A DNA stretch of 64,000 nt from Prorocentrum cordatum (taxonomy: Eukaryota; Sar; Dinophyceae; Prorocentrales; Prorocentraceae). The notes below the pieces were generated by a model. It made no database searches, was not told the DNA's origin, and saw only the letters and a program-made list of their open reading frames with translations. Within the stretch, counting starts at the first letter, position 1. Each line of letters opens with the position of its first letter. Position numbers and translations under genes: made by a program. The stretch spans positions 1,028,869 through 1,092,868 of the forward strand of contig CAUYUJ010003891.1 in assembly GCA_963575745.1 (NCBI GenBank), written 5' to 3'. Of the stretch, positions 34,790 to 45,339 are shown piece by piece.

Positions 34790-34804
34790 ATTTTTTGTGT
34801 TTTT

Positions 34805-35079
34805 ACCTAACAGCGTTTGCTGATAGGTTTCTAATATGGTAAAAAGAAAGCATCATGACTCCTCAGGGGGGTCTGGGCGGGTGCTGGGGAGGAGAGCCGG
34901 GAATTGTTTTTCGCCAACAGTCACGCACTTCGTGCTCTTCGACCTCCCAGAACTCCATTCCCGGGACACATTCTGGAGAACCGGGAACAGAGCCGGGCTC
35001 GCTTTTTGCCAACAGTCACACACTTCGTGCTCTTCGACCTCCCAGAATTCCATTCCCGGGCCACTTTCTGGAGAACCGG
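34805..35079 (+). mobile_element. composite repeat copy E, left half of an interrupted copy
   Basis: Complete left hairpin and two 94-bp units, ending at GAGAACCGG. In copy D the next bases are GAACAGAGCCGGGCTCG. Here CCCCGA begins instead, and the missing remainder resumes at 46888 (F). Confidence 0.9.
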
Positions 35080-35082
35080 CCC

Positions 35083-35210
35083 CGAGCATCCACAGATCAA
35101 AAAAGTTTGATATGGATCAAGAAACTTAATCCAGATCTAGATGTTTGATCCGAGATAAAAAAATGATAACATATAAGAAAAAATCACCAGATCAAAGTTC
35201 TTGATATGGG
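35083..35210. repeat. left subterminal GATCAAG repeats
   Basis: GATCAAA, GATCAAG, TTGATCC and TTTGATAT variants are clustered, including the near-palindrome GATCAAAAAAGTTTGATA. Likely transposase-binding sites by analogy with known DNA transposons. Confidence 0.6.
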
Positions 35211-35790
35211 CCTCTGCCTGGGCCAGGGTGGTCGGCGCGGCGAGATCGGTGATCGGGGCCTAGAGGGTGGGGGCCGATGGGGACCTATCGGGCGGGACCC
35301 ATATGGGGACCCATGGGGTGGGACCCACGTGGTGTTAGCGGGGCGCGACCCGCAGATTGGGCTGGCCCCTATGCGGGACACGCGGACGTGGCATGGGGCC
35401 CAAGGGAACCCGATGGGGCCCAGTAAGACATGGACGGGGGCGGGGTGGGGCGGGCGGGGGATGGGGCAAAGTATATAAACGGCTGGACGGGGGGGCATTG
35501 AGGCCCAGTTCGTTTCGATGTAAGTCCAATGTGGCCCATGGGGCCCACGGGGTCTAGTTGGCCCCAAACAGGGTAAGCTTGCGCCCAATAGGGCACTATG
35601 CAAAAAGGGCCCGTCGGGCCCGAGAGCGTCCATCCCGCGTTGCAAGTCTGCTGTAGTTTGCAGTCTGGTCGAGCCGCTGGTCGAACTGCTGGTCGAGCTC
35701 GCGCTCGACGGCCGCGCGGCTGCGCGGGGACTGCGCGGAGCGGGAGGGGCGGGGTGCGCGGGGCGGCGGTGGTGGTGCGGGGGGGGGGGG
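35211..35790. other. GGGACCCAT/GGCCC-rich segment
   Basis: Imperfect repeats of GGGACCCATATGG/GGGCCCA type at 35220-35620, followed by GC-rich unique DNA. No gene recognised. Confidence 0.5.
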
Positions 35791-35814
35791 GGAGGGCGAG
35801 TTTTTTTCATCCAT

Positions 35815-36215
35815 GCTCCTCATCCTCCTCCTCCTCCTCCTCCCCCCTCCTCCCTCCTCCTAATCCCTCTCCTCCTCCTTATAATCCCTCCTCATATTCC
35901 TCTCCCTCCTCCTCCTCCTCTCCTCCTCGCCCCCCCCCTCCCTCCCTCCTCCTCCCCCTCCCCCCTCCTCCTCCCCCTCCTCGGCACCAGCCTTCGGCGG
36001 CCTTCGGGGGTCCTCGGCCCCCCTCCCCCTCCTCCTCCTCCTCCTCCTCCTCCTCCTCCTCATCGTCATCCTCCTCCTCGTCTTCCTCCTCCTCCTCCTC
36101 GCCCTCCTCCTCCCCCCCCCCTCCCTCCTCCCCCTCCCCCCCCCCATCCCCCCCCCCCTCCTCCCCCCCCCACCCCCCCCCTCCCCCCCCCCCCCCCCCC
36201 CCTCCCACTCGTAGC
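35815..36215 (+). repeat. (TCC)n and poly-C low-complexity tract
   Basis: TCC repeats interrupted by C homopolymers, ending in a long C-rich run (36110-36205). Confidence 0.95.
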
Positions 36216-36419
36216 CGCAAGCATACTGATGCGGGGCTCCACGCGCGTTTGTTGTTTGTAAGTAGGTGTCGGCGCACTAGCTACGGATGATATTACTTCT
36301 GATTCTGCGTTGCAAATCCAGTCGTTAGTGTTACTGCTGCCGATGTCCTATGATTTCTATTGTTATATCATCAATTACTAATAGCATCATCTGATGTTAT
36401 TATCGCTGCGTGCCTAGCC

Positions 36420-36620
36420 AGAGTTGCGAGGGTGTCTCAAGCGAAGAATTGCGAGGATGTCTCAAGCGAAATGGGCTGGACCACCTCTTGAACGGCATCT
36501 CAGAGCTCAGCGGGTCGGCGCAAGCCCCCCAACTATAATGGCGCGAGCCTGTATATTTTTGTTTGGGCCCAGCGGGTTGGCGTGAGCCTCCCAGTTATCA
36601 TGGCGCAAGCCATTATACAT
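36420..36620. repeat. remnant repeats: TTGCGAGG-TGTCTC and GCGGGTTGGCG units
   Basis: 36420-36500 is a reverse-complement fragment of the 28.5-29.2-kb family. At 36508-36610 two copies of about 60 bp share AGCGGGT, GGCG, AGCC, CCCA, TAT and ATGGCGC at matching spacing. Confidence 0.6.
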
Positions 36621-36678
36621 TTATCAACCCTCGCGCACAGCACGGTTCAAAGAGAGCTCTAACACGAACAAGAAATTC

Positions 36679-38539
36679 TCAAGACATTTGTTCCCTACCA
36701 TCTCCATCGGTGTTCCTGCGATGCAGGACTTCGCGATCAAGACCATATCCAATGAAACTCTCGAAATCGTAGCACCATGTGCAAAACGGATTCTGGTACT
36801 TTGACAAATAAACGACATGCCACAGCATATGGAACTTCATTGTGAAATGGCACAACAACTTGCCATTTGATACGGCCGTAGTCGTCAACCAATTGTAGTG
36901 CATATGGGGCCGTTCCACGTCTCGCAGCGCATCAGATGATTCACCTGCCGACAAAAACATGCTTCCACCAGTCAAGTTTCTGCGCATAGAAGCGAGAGCC
37001 GCCAACGCTGCAAGCCTGCGATTGTCCCTGTCGGATCCAGCGTTGACCCTGGCGCACAAATACTCAAAGGCGTACAATAACGATCTGGACTCTGCCGCCT
37101 TAGCCTTGAGAAACGGAAGCTCCGTAGCGCTTGGCCTGAACATTTATATCTTCAGATTTGTGAGCTTGTTCGTAATGTGAAGAAGTCCGTGCACCTCTTG
37201 CATGTCTTGCCACAATAACTTCACCTTCTTGTCAGCTGCACCAGTGCACGGCCCGTCGAAAACCAACTCCGTGAGAACAGAGCCAAGGAAATACGAGAGA
37301 ACGCCTAAGTCACCGCAGTGCATGAGATCGCCCATGTAGTGCCACCTGTCGACTCCAACTACGTTGAAGACCTCATTGTTTGAGAGCGGTTCTACATCAG
37401 GGCCAGGCTCCACGAGGTGTCTTTTCCACTCTGCCCGAGGATGCACATCTGTGAACTGGTAGGGCGCAGCACCTCTGCCAGCTTGGCAGAGCCAACACGC
37501 GAAATCACTGCCCCAGTGCGGGTACCCCCATTCGTTGCTGGCCCATTCTTGGTCCCCTTGGAGTTGCCATACAACGAAAAAATGTTTACCCTTGCATATA
37601 TCATCACCTGCAATCGAAGATTGGTTGCTATATTCGTCCCATTCCCTGCCCCAAGGATCCACATCAGAATGCTTCCCATAAAAGAGGGCATTCAGCACGC
37701 GTCGCAGAACTCTCCATATTTTGTCAAATGTGTGGTCCTCGGTAGACAAGCATGTCTTCACCACGGTAATAAGTGACATGATCCATTTGCAAGTTTTCGC
37801 CAGCAAGCCCTTCAAGTTGACAACTATCAAGTTCCGCTCATTCTTTTTTCGTGAAAGGCGCGCCATCACCGTGGAGCACAAACGGTATAGCGTTTTGTTT
37901 CCAGTCTGGCCTAGACGTCATTTCACCTAAACTTGCAAGCCGTGGGCCGAACGGACGAACTCCGTTCCAGCAGGTCGTAGGGTCCCCCCCAAACGCTTCC
38001 ACAAATACAGAAGGGTACTCATTGTACATCACATCTATGACTTCAGCTGGATTCAGAAAACTAATAGGTGAATCGAACGCTGGCAAATCTTTTTGCACCA
38101 TCGGCAATACTACAGTAATCAGTTTCGGCACTGACATGTTATTGCAAAACGCTCTCAACAGATCCCTGCGACAATTGCCTGGGCATTCGCCGTGGCAACC
38201 GATGGCACTTAGAGTTGTGATGTCGGGCTGATCGAGCCCGTCGTCAACTGCTGACTGCGCCAACCATTGCGCTGTGCAAGAACTTATTAGGCCCCATCCC
38301 ACAAGCAGCAACATATGTTCAGCAAGCTTGCTGTGGGTCTTGGTGCCCTGCTCTGCGCATGTATCTGCAACGTGAGCTTGACGTTGCGACCATCCACCGC
38401 TGGTTGCAACCCTTGCTTTTACTGTCGCCTCCCAAGGTGATTCCATGAAATATGGATTTCCAGAAGTGGTGGTATGTACCTGGATGACTGGTCTGAGCCA
38501 AAATGGGCTACGAGCTTTGCGTGTGTCGAGTGTTGGCAT
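36679..38539 (-). pseudogene. transposase-like protein (HGDG family), two breaks
   Basis: Three collinear pieces (38539-37838, 37881-37144, 37143-36679) make about 630 residues. Piece 1 ends with FVLHGDGAPFTKK. Piece 2 has CWLC (37486-37497) and LMHCGDLG (37304-37327). Piece 3 has a KFHMLWH motif and NPFCTWCYDFESFIG. I recall this motif order from a protein family present in many copies in dinoflagellate genomes and thought to be transposon-derived. The acidic and His motifs could be catalytic but this is unproven. Breaks: a frame change at an A6 run (plus strand 37844-37849) and an in-frame TAA immediately followed by ATG (37141-37146). Either could be an assembly error, a tiny intron or real decay. 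It lies inside the 11.8-kb insertion. Confidence 0.6.
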
Positions 38540-38819
38540 CGCGTTGCGAATTGTTGTTCAGTAGTGTTGAAAGTTGGCATTGTATGGTTTACTGAATGTT
38601 GACGTGTGTTGAATGTTGTTGGTGTTGTTGAATGTTTGTATTGTTGGCTCTCAACATTATGTTGTCCGTTGAATGTTGCTGAGTGTTAGCGTTACTGGCT
38701 CTTAACATCATGCAACCCCTAGTTGATCAGAGTGCTTAAAAAAATAAAGGCCTTCAAAGCTTGAAAGTTCGTAAGTTATAAAATCATAAAGCTTGACAAT
38801 GTACAGGGAAAGCTTGCAG

Positions 38820-39190
38820 CGTTGGAATGCCAACCCATACGTTTGAAAGTTCAAAAGTTTGGAAGTTCGAAAGTTTTCCAAGTTTGAAAATTTGACTCAC
38901 CTCCTCCTCCTCCCCCTCCTTCTCCGCCTCCTGCTTTTGCGTGACTCCAGGTTGCTCCCGATGGTTTTGACCAACCTGGTTCTCCCGAGGGGTTTGACCA
39001 ACCTGGTTCACCCGAGGGGTTTGACCTGGTTTCACTCAATTTCAAAAAAGTTCAAACGTGCCAAACGTGCCAGACGTTTCAAAAGTTTCAAACGTTTCAA
39101 AAGTTTCAAAATTATCAAAAGTTCCAAACGTTGCAATAGTTTCAAAAGTTCCAAAAGTTTCAACGATACAAACGCTCAAAAGTTTCGAAA
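38820..39190 (+). repeat. TTTCAAACGT decamer array
   Basis: Degenerate tandem TTTCAAACGT/GTTTCAAAAG units, with a (TCC)n tract at 38900-38930 and three GGTTTGACC-containing units at 38960-39030. A related array is near the other end of the insertion (46330-46580). Confidence 0.8.
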
Positions 39191-39479
39191 CCATCTCAGT
39201 CTTCGATTTCAGGATACCCGATCGACACCGAGCCCGTATTATCTAATCCCTACCTTTGAATATGTATTGGTATATGTTGAGCAGTTGTTGAGTGTTGCGA
39301 TTGTTTGTTGTATGATGACAGAATTGAATGTTGTGTTCCCACTACTATGTGTACAACTATGGTTACACTTTACAACTCTGGTTACGACTCTGTCAATAGT
39401 TTAGGTGTCTACTGTTCAATTCGGCGGTCTTATGCTGTGGCGAAGTCTGACCATCGTATTCACAATCGGTCCCATCACC

Positions 39480-39620
39480 GCCTCCTCCTCCTCCTGCTCC
39501 TGCTCCTCCTCCTCCTCCTCATCCTCCTCCTCCTCATCCACCTCCTCCTCGTCCTCCTCCTCCTCCTCCTCCTCCCCCTCCTCCTCCTCCTCATCTTCAT
39601 CCTCCTCCTCCTCCTTCCCA
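39480..39620 (+). repeat. (TCC)n microsatellite
   Basis: TCC tract with TCATCC interruptions. Confidence 0.95.
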
Positions 39621-39909
39621 AGGAGGAGCAGGAGGAACAACGACGCGCGCGCGCAAGGGTCGCACGTTCTCCAACGGACGAGGTCCACAGTTGGGCGGGC
39701 GCAACAGCGCAGAGTGAAGCATCACATATGTAATCACTACTGCATCGGAAACTCGAGGCTGGGATCTCCCCACTGGACGGTCCATGCCATTGAGTGCATC
39801 ATTACTATAACTGAAATTCGAACTAGTGCATCAGGCATTGCCTCATGCGCGCCATGCGCCTCCGCTCCTAATGGGGCGATGCGCGACAGGATGCAAATTA
39901 GGCTAATGT

Positions 39910-40061
39910 GGCCCCCAGGGGCGCCTCGAGGCCCCCAACATTTCCTCATGCGCGCCCTGCGCCGCTGGCAGGCCCCGTTCGGACAGGCACGCTCGGGCCC
40001 AGGTGGGCCCGCAGGCCGTGCATGAGGAAATAGCGGGTGGTTCGAGGCGCCCCTGGGGGCC
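39910..40061. mobile_element. short foldback element
   Basis: 42-bp arms at 39910-39951 and 40020-40061 are inverted copies. The outer 20 bases (GGCCCCCAGGGGCGCCTCGA) and the inner 11 (TTTCCTCATGC) match exactly, with an 11-base divergent middle. About 68 bp lie between the arms. No target duplication is obvious. MITE-like. Confidence 0.7.
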
Positions 40062-40220
40062 CCATTGAGCGTGGTGAAGGAAGGCCTGTTAGCGAGAATC
40101 CACCAACACCAGCAAACTGCAAAATATAGAAATCGATACCATCAGCCACAACATCCACATGTAACGTAACCATTGATGATTGGCCAACGCACGTCGTAGC
40201 ATTCAACTCGAAATCGTACC

Positions 40221-41812
40221 CTAGTCTGACTTCTTGAAGAAAGCCTTGTTCGTGAAGAGCTCCTTTGAGGAGACCATGAGCCTGGCTGCGTTCATCGTCT
40301 CCCTCTTCATCTCCTTCTTGTCTGGGGTCCGCTTGGCCAGCGCCGCCCTGGGCGTCTTGGCGACTGCCTCGGCCTGCTTAGACGTGTCCAACCATGCATC
40401 CTTGGTAGGCTTCGCGAGCTTGTCGGCCTTGCAGCGCACGGAGTAGTCCTGGGCCTTCAGGGTCAGCTTGTTCATGGTGTTGATCGCCTTCCTCGTCGCA
40501 GCCTTGATCGTCTCGATGTCGTTCTGAGGGGCAGGAATGAGAGTGAATATAAGAGAAGGTGATAAGAAATAATAGGATACGGTCACACCTTGGGCGCTGG
40601 AGGTTCCTCATGATCATGTTCGTCGCCAGCGCCGTCAGCATCTGAGTGTTCTGGCGGCAGCGGCTTGCATGCGGGCTTCTTCACGACGGCGCCGAACATC
40701 GAGCTGGCGGTCTCAGCCTCGAACCAAGAGCTCATGCCAGTTGAGTGCTGGTCGTACTCCGATGCGCCGACACGCCGAGACCTAGGAGATCAAACAAGCG
40801 CACACACAATGTCACGACTGACGATCCCTGAACAAAAACTGAAAGCATCAGAAGCGAACGCTACCTTACAAATTCAAACCGAAATCATACAGTGATCCAC
40901 GTAAAACAATTACATATGCATTACAGATGTATTACGTAATACATCTGTAATACATCTGTAATAGTTTTTGGTTGTTTCCAGGTATGTTAAAACCGTTCCA
41001 AACTGTTTCAAAATTGGTTTGATGTGTTCAGTGTTGCGCATTGTGTGCACCACTTGCTAGATACAGGAGCCCCACTGGACTTCTCAACTTCTGCAGTGAT
41101 CCCCTCCCTGGTCGAAGTCTCCCTGTACTTCTCGTTTTTGATATAGCAGATGTCCCCGTCCTCATCCCTCGTTTCCTTGAATGTACCTTTTCCGAATAAA
41201 CTCAGCTGCTTCCGCTTCTCCATGAATCTGTTCCAATGCTCCTGAAATACTGGATGAGAGAGATAGAGAAGAGAACCATGAGGTAACATAAAGGTAAGGA
41301 CGAGTACGATGTATACGTTGGGTAACCTGATCTCCTCTGAACAATGGTCTCTCCCTCGGTCCACTGACAGATGATTTCGTCAACTTTTTGCTCTCTTTGA
41401 CAAGCATTGTCTTCCACTGATCACCGCTGGGATCCTTGAGGAACAACCAAAGAGTATCATGTGTTCTCTTCTTTTCCTGAGCGAGCTGGTAAAGCTGCGA
41501 TCGCACCCCACGCTTCTCCCACCGACATATCGCCCTTGTTCCGTGCAGTCTTGAGTTTCTGCCAGAGTGCCGACATCTCCGCCGATGAGAAAAACTCTTT
41601 GATCTTCTTCGGGTCTGGCTCCTCGGGCTCCAAAGATAGAAAGGAACACACGACTCCAAAGACAAGTGGGGATGGGACCATGTGTGTGAGCGTTGTGTTA
41701 TGTTGTGTCCAACCCGAGCTGGAAGGGAAACTCGTTTACCGAACTGAGGCTCCTTGCCCATGATCATTTGGAACTCCTCGATGCGCCCATCTAGGACGCC
41801 CTTGTCAGCCTT

Positions 41813-41849
<37 letters not shown>

Positions 41850-41967
41850 CGGGTTCCTCCGAATCTGTTGGGGGGGCGGCCACGACGGCCGATGGGCGCT
41901 TGGCGACCTTGGCGCCCTTGACGGGGTCGGCAGCAGCAGGTCGGGGGCCGACGCCTTTGGGCGCCAT
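40221..41967 (-). CDS. multi-exon gene of unknown function inside the insertion
   Basis: ATG 41967 opens an Ala/Pro/Lys-rich N-terminus (39 codons to 41851). A 41-nt GT..AG intron made almost wholly of (TA)n follows (41850-41810). Later exons: 41809 to about 41735; about 41630-41460 (EEPDPKKIKEF, then AWGAIAALPARSGKEE); about 41480-41335 (WLFLKDPSGDQWKTML); about 41245-41060 (HWNRFMEKRKQLSLFG); about 40780-40588 (WFEAETASSMFGAVV); and a Lys-rich last exon 40535-40224 ending at TAG. Introns show GT..AG ends. One frame change near 41470 is unexplained. I recall similar motif series in repeated dinoflagellate proteins; function unknown. Boundaries approximate. Confidence 0.55.
41815..41846. repeat. 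(TA)n microsatellite forming an intron
   Basis: About 16 TA dinucleotides occupying most of the first intron of the gene at 40221-41967. Confidence 0.9.
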
Positions 41968-42079
41968 TCTGGCGCAGGGCGGGTCAGTTACCAACGCCAC
42001 CTGGCAGCTCGAGGATAGATGGCAATGGTCGAAGGCAGCAACAACACATTGACTTGGAATCTGATGTAAAATAACTGAG

Positions 42080-42390
42080 TCTGGGTCCTACTGTAGTGAG
42101 TCTGGCTATGAGTGTTAACGTAAGGCTGACTGTGAGTCTGCCTGTGAGTGAGTCTGACTGTGTGTGTGAGTCTGACTGTGGCTGTCAATAGTCCTAGTAT
42201 GAGTGTGCGTATGAATATGAGTTTGAGTCTCACTGTGAGTGCGAGTATGACTGCGAGTCTGACTGTGACTGAGTCTGAGTGCGAGTGTGAGTCTTGCTGC
42301 GAGTGCGCATCTGATTGTCAATGCATCACTATGTGTGTGCTTCGAGCGCATACTGTCTATAGTTTTACTGCGTGTGTGCTGCGAGCGCGT
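42080..42390 (+). repeat. GTGAGTCTGACT minisatellite
   Basis: Degenerate 12-18-bp repeats of GAGTCTGACTGTGAGTG type. Confidence 0.8.
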
Positions 42391-42424
42391 CAGAGCACTC
42401 GCGGGTAAAGACTGGTCACAAGCG

Positions 42425-42830
42425 GCGTTCAAGATACTTCCCCAGAGCTCTGGCAGACAACGCCTGATCACATGCACGATACTTCCCCTGATCACACGCG
42501 GCGTGCACGATACTTCCCCTGATCGCAAGCGGCGTGTACGATACCCCCCCTGATCACATGCGGCGTGTAAGATACTTCCCCTGACCACATGCGGCGTGTA
42601 AGGTATTTCCCCTGATCACATGCGGCGTGTACGATACTTCCCCTGATCACATGGGGCGCGTCAGATACTTCCCCTGATCACATGCGGCGTGTAAGAGACG
42701 TCCCCTGATCACACGGGGCGCGCGAGGTACTTCCCCTGACCACATGGGGCGTGTAAGATACTTCCCCTGATCACATGCAGCGCGTGAGATACCCCCCCTG
42801 AACACATGCGGCGTGTAATATACCTCCCCT
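42425..42830 (+). repeat. 31-bp tandem repeat, about 12 copies
   Basis: Units of ACTTCCCCTGATCACATG followed by CGGCGTGTAAGAT. They are strictly head-to-tail without spacers, so this is not a CRISPR array. The 3' part of the neighbouring minus-strand frame runs into it. Confidence 0.95.
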
Positions 42831-43859
42831 TTTGAAACCCTGGCACGCGTGAGCGCCGTTTTGTTTCGCTTGAGTGTTTCGATTTTTTTTGCGTTGTAGA
42901 CTTGCTCCAATCGAACTTACAAGCCCCCCCACCAAGGAGCGCCATCACCATCGTTGGGTGATTCAGAGAACACGCCTGAGACTGCCGCTCCCTCAGGCTC
43001 GGGTTCCTCGTGGGGCCCCTCGTGAGAATCTGTTGCAACAGCTGTTTTTTTGTTTGTTTGATAGCTCTACTCGTCTTCTTCCGTGATTCCTCAACCAATT
43101 TGCATTTCATCGCGGCTGCTTTCTCTTTCGTGCTCTTGTTCTGTATAATGTAATCGAAAATTTGCTTCGCATTGGCAGCATGATGATCGCAATTCCCAAC
43201 ATTCACAATATAAGTCCATTTCCCAGGGTTGTCAACGTCTTGCTGAAGAAGATACGATGCTGCCGTGTACCGACACAGGCGAACCATGCCGAAACTTTTA
43301 GTAGCTGAAACGGGATGGCAACTCGCCGGCTTTTTCTTAACACCTGACAGTTTTTTTCATCCCCCCACGGTCTGTAGGTAGCGGTTCCGACGACCTCTCA
43401 ACCGCTGCGCTGAACAACGCGCCCCCTGCACTCACATCATCGACATTGCTGGAGCTGGCGCCGAAACATGTAGGCACACCGCTGGAATCAACGCTGATAT
43501 CACTGTCTGACTCGAACAGCTTGCTGGCTGGAGGGCTGCTGGCACGAGCAGGGCTGCTGCGACAAGCGAGCGCGCGGGTGGCTGAAGGAGGGGCGATGTC
43601 GGCGCCGTGGTGGTCCTCAGGGTCGGAAGCACCAGACAGATCCGACGCGTCAATCAAATCGTGAACCTCGTGACGAGCATTTGGGACAGTGCTAATGTAT
43701 CGTTGTAAGGTTTGCTAGTTCCAGTGCAACAGCGCGCACCACATAACAATACTTAACCAGAAGGTACACCTCTACGAAACTAGCCGCTGAGTATATCGTA
43801 GTTATGGCACTGCTCGTCGTAGTCGCAATTGCAACGGAGATCCTTGCACAAAAAAAAAT

Positions 43860-44135
43860 AGTTTCAACATTTGTAGTATAATTTGTAGTCGTAGTAGAAG
43901 TAGTACTTGTATTATCGGTAGTCAGAGTAGCGGTAGTGCTTGTAGTACCAGTAATGACACTAGTATCAACAATCGTAGTAGTAGTGGTAGTCGTACTAGT
44001 AGTGCTACTGGCGGCAATGGCAGTAGTAGTATCAGCAGTATTCGTGACGGCAGTGGCAGTAGTAGAAGCCGTATTCGTAGTCGTAGTGGTAGTAGTTGTT
44101 GTAGTAATTGTAGTAGTTCTAGCAGCCCTAAATAG
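43860..44135 (+). repeat. (GTA)n-type imperfect trinucleotide array
   Basis: GTAGTA/GTAGTG/GTCGTA repeats lying between two parts of the minus-strand gene, probably intronic. Confidence 0.85.
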
Positions 44136-44214
44136 TAATGGTCGTAGCAGGCGGAACGTGGCAAATTTCGCATGAGGTGAGCGTGGTTACGTGGCGCGCG
44201 CTCTTGTAGCGGAG

Positions 44215-44216
44215 GA

Positions 44217-44253
<37 letters not shown>

Positions 44254-44300
44254 GGGGGGGAGGAGGAAGAGGAAAGGATGAAAAGAAGGAGGAGGAGGAT
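44215..44300 (+). repeat. poly-G and (GGA)n tract
   Basis: Long G homopolymer with one T, followed by GGA repeats. Confidence 0.95.
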
Positions 44301-45014
44301 GAGGCGGATCAGGAGGCGGAGGAAGGGAAGGAATAGCCAACCAATACGGGTGGTACATTTGCAGCGCCCCCGATGCCCCAAGAGCCTCCATCAAGAAACT
44401 GTCGAGCTCATTCTTCTCTGAAGAGGATAATCGCTTGACCAGCTGGCCGTGCCTGTGTGTTTTTTTGTTTTTTCTGATCAACGCCCGTAGATGAGCCGAT
44501 GCATGCAATATTTGATAGCCAACTGTCCGTGATAAATCAAAGTTATTGAACGTAGTTGTATTGATATCGATGTCGTACCTCGTCTTATAATACTTGATGA
44601 ACCGACCAACCGCCGAACGCATTTCTAGTGGAAGGAAACGAATGTGTGCTGTCTCTGCACACAAAGCGAGCAAAAGAGGCTTCATGCATTTGATGCCATC
44701 CCAATCCGCCCCCTGAGACCGTCTCCAAGAAGTGCACGGGCCGAACGAAAAAAATCCTTAGAGGGAGTGGCATCAGCATACCTTTTGAACGCAGCGTCGA
44801 ATTTTGAAATTGAAGTCGGGGCGATCGGGCCAAGGTTGCATGCCCTCTTCCCTTTCGCAGGCATATGATATGGAGAAATACGGTGAGCGCCTGGAGCCAG
44901 AATGGCTGTCGAGGAGTGAGAAGGGAGGATCATATAAGACAACGCAAAGTGCAGCCTGGGTGAGCTCCGGAACCAAACGCAGCAAACGTAGTAGCAGCAC
45001 TCGAAATAGCAATG

Positions 45015-45180
45015 GTCGTCGGGGGGGGGGGTGGGAGAGGGGGGGGGGCGAGGAGGAGAGGATGAGAAGGAGGGGCGGGGGGAGGAGGAAGAGGAGGAAG
45101 AGGAGGAAGAGGAGGAGGGGGAGGAGGAACACAGCCCGCGGCCCACTTCTCAGGTCAGACGCCCCCCCCCCCCCCCCCAT
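45015..45180 (+). repeat. G-rich and (GGA)n tract
   Basis: G homopolymers, GGA/AGG repeats, then a C14-like run at 45160-45178. Confidence 0.9.
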
Positions 45181-45339
45181 GGTTTGACTAGTGCGAGACA
45201 TAAGCCGCTGACCCAGTTGGGCCCCAGGTGTGTGTGACGCCATGCTGTGCTATGCTGAGCAACGCAGTGCTACCCTATTCTATGATATATGATATGATAT
45301 GCCGTGCACTGCTGTGCTAGATTTTAGATAATACCATTA

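Larger units (their letters stand above)
42709..44863 (-). pseudogene. unknown multi-part gene inside the insertion
   Basis: Four collinear pieces. ATG 44863 encodes a basic then helical N-terminus to about 44714. After a G5 run (plus strand C5 at 44709-44713) a second frame runs to about 44320 (FLPLEMRSAVGRFIKYYKTR, then DLSRTVGYQILHASAHLRA) and dissolves into the poly-C tract. A Ser/Asp-rich acidic linker lies at 43690-43358. After an A7 run (plus T7 at 43351-43357) comes KKKPASCHPVSATKSFGMVR, then a segment with GKWTYIVNVGNCDHHAANA and a Lys-rich helix to about 42840. I recall the last motif from repeated dinoflagellate proteins. Function unknown. Breaks at homopolymers may be indels. Confidence 0.4.

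Noticed and set aside
36110-36210. Telomere-like or centromeric C-rich repeat
   Set aside because: No regular telomeric unit such as CCCTAAA; it is a mixed TCC/poly-C tract.
42425-42830. CRISPR-like regular repeat
   Set aside because: Units are contiguous 31-bp tandem copies without spacers, in a eukaryotic context.
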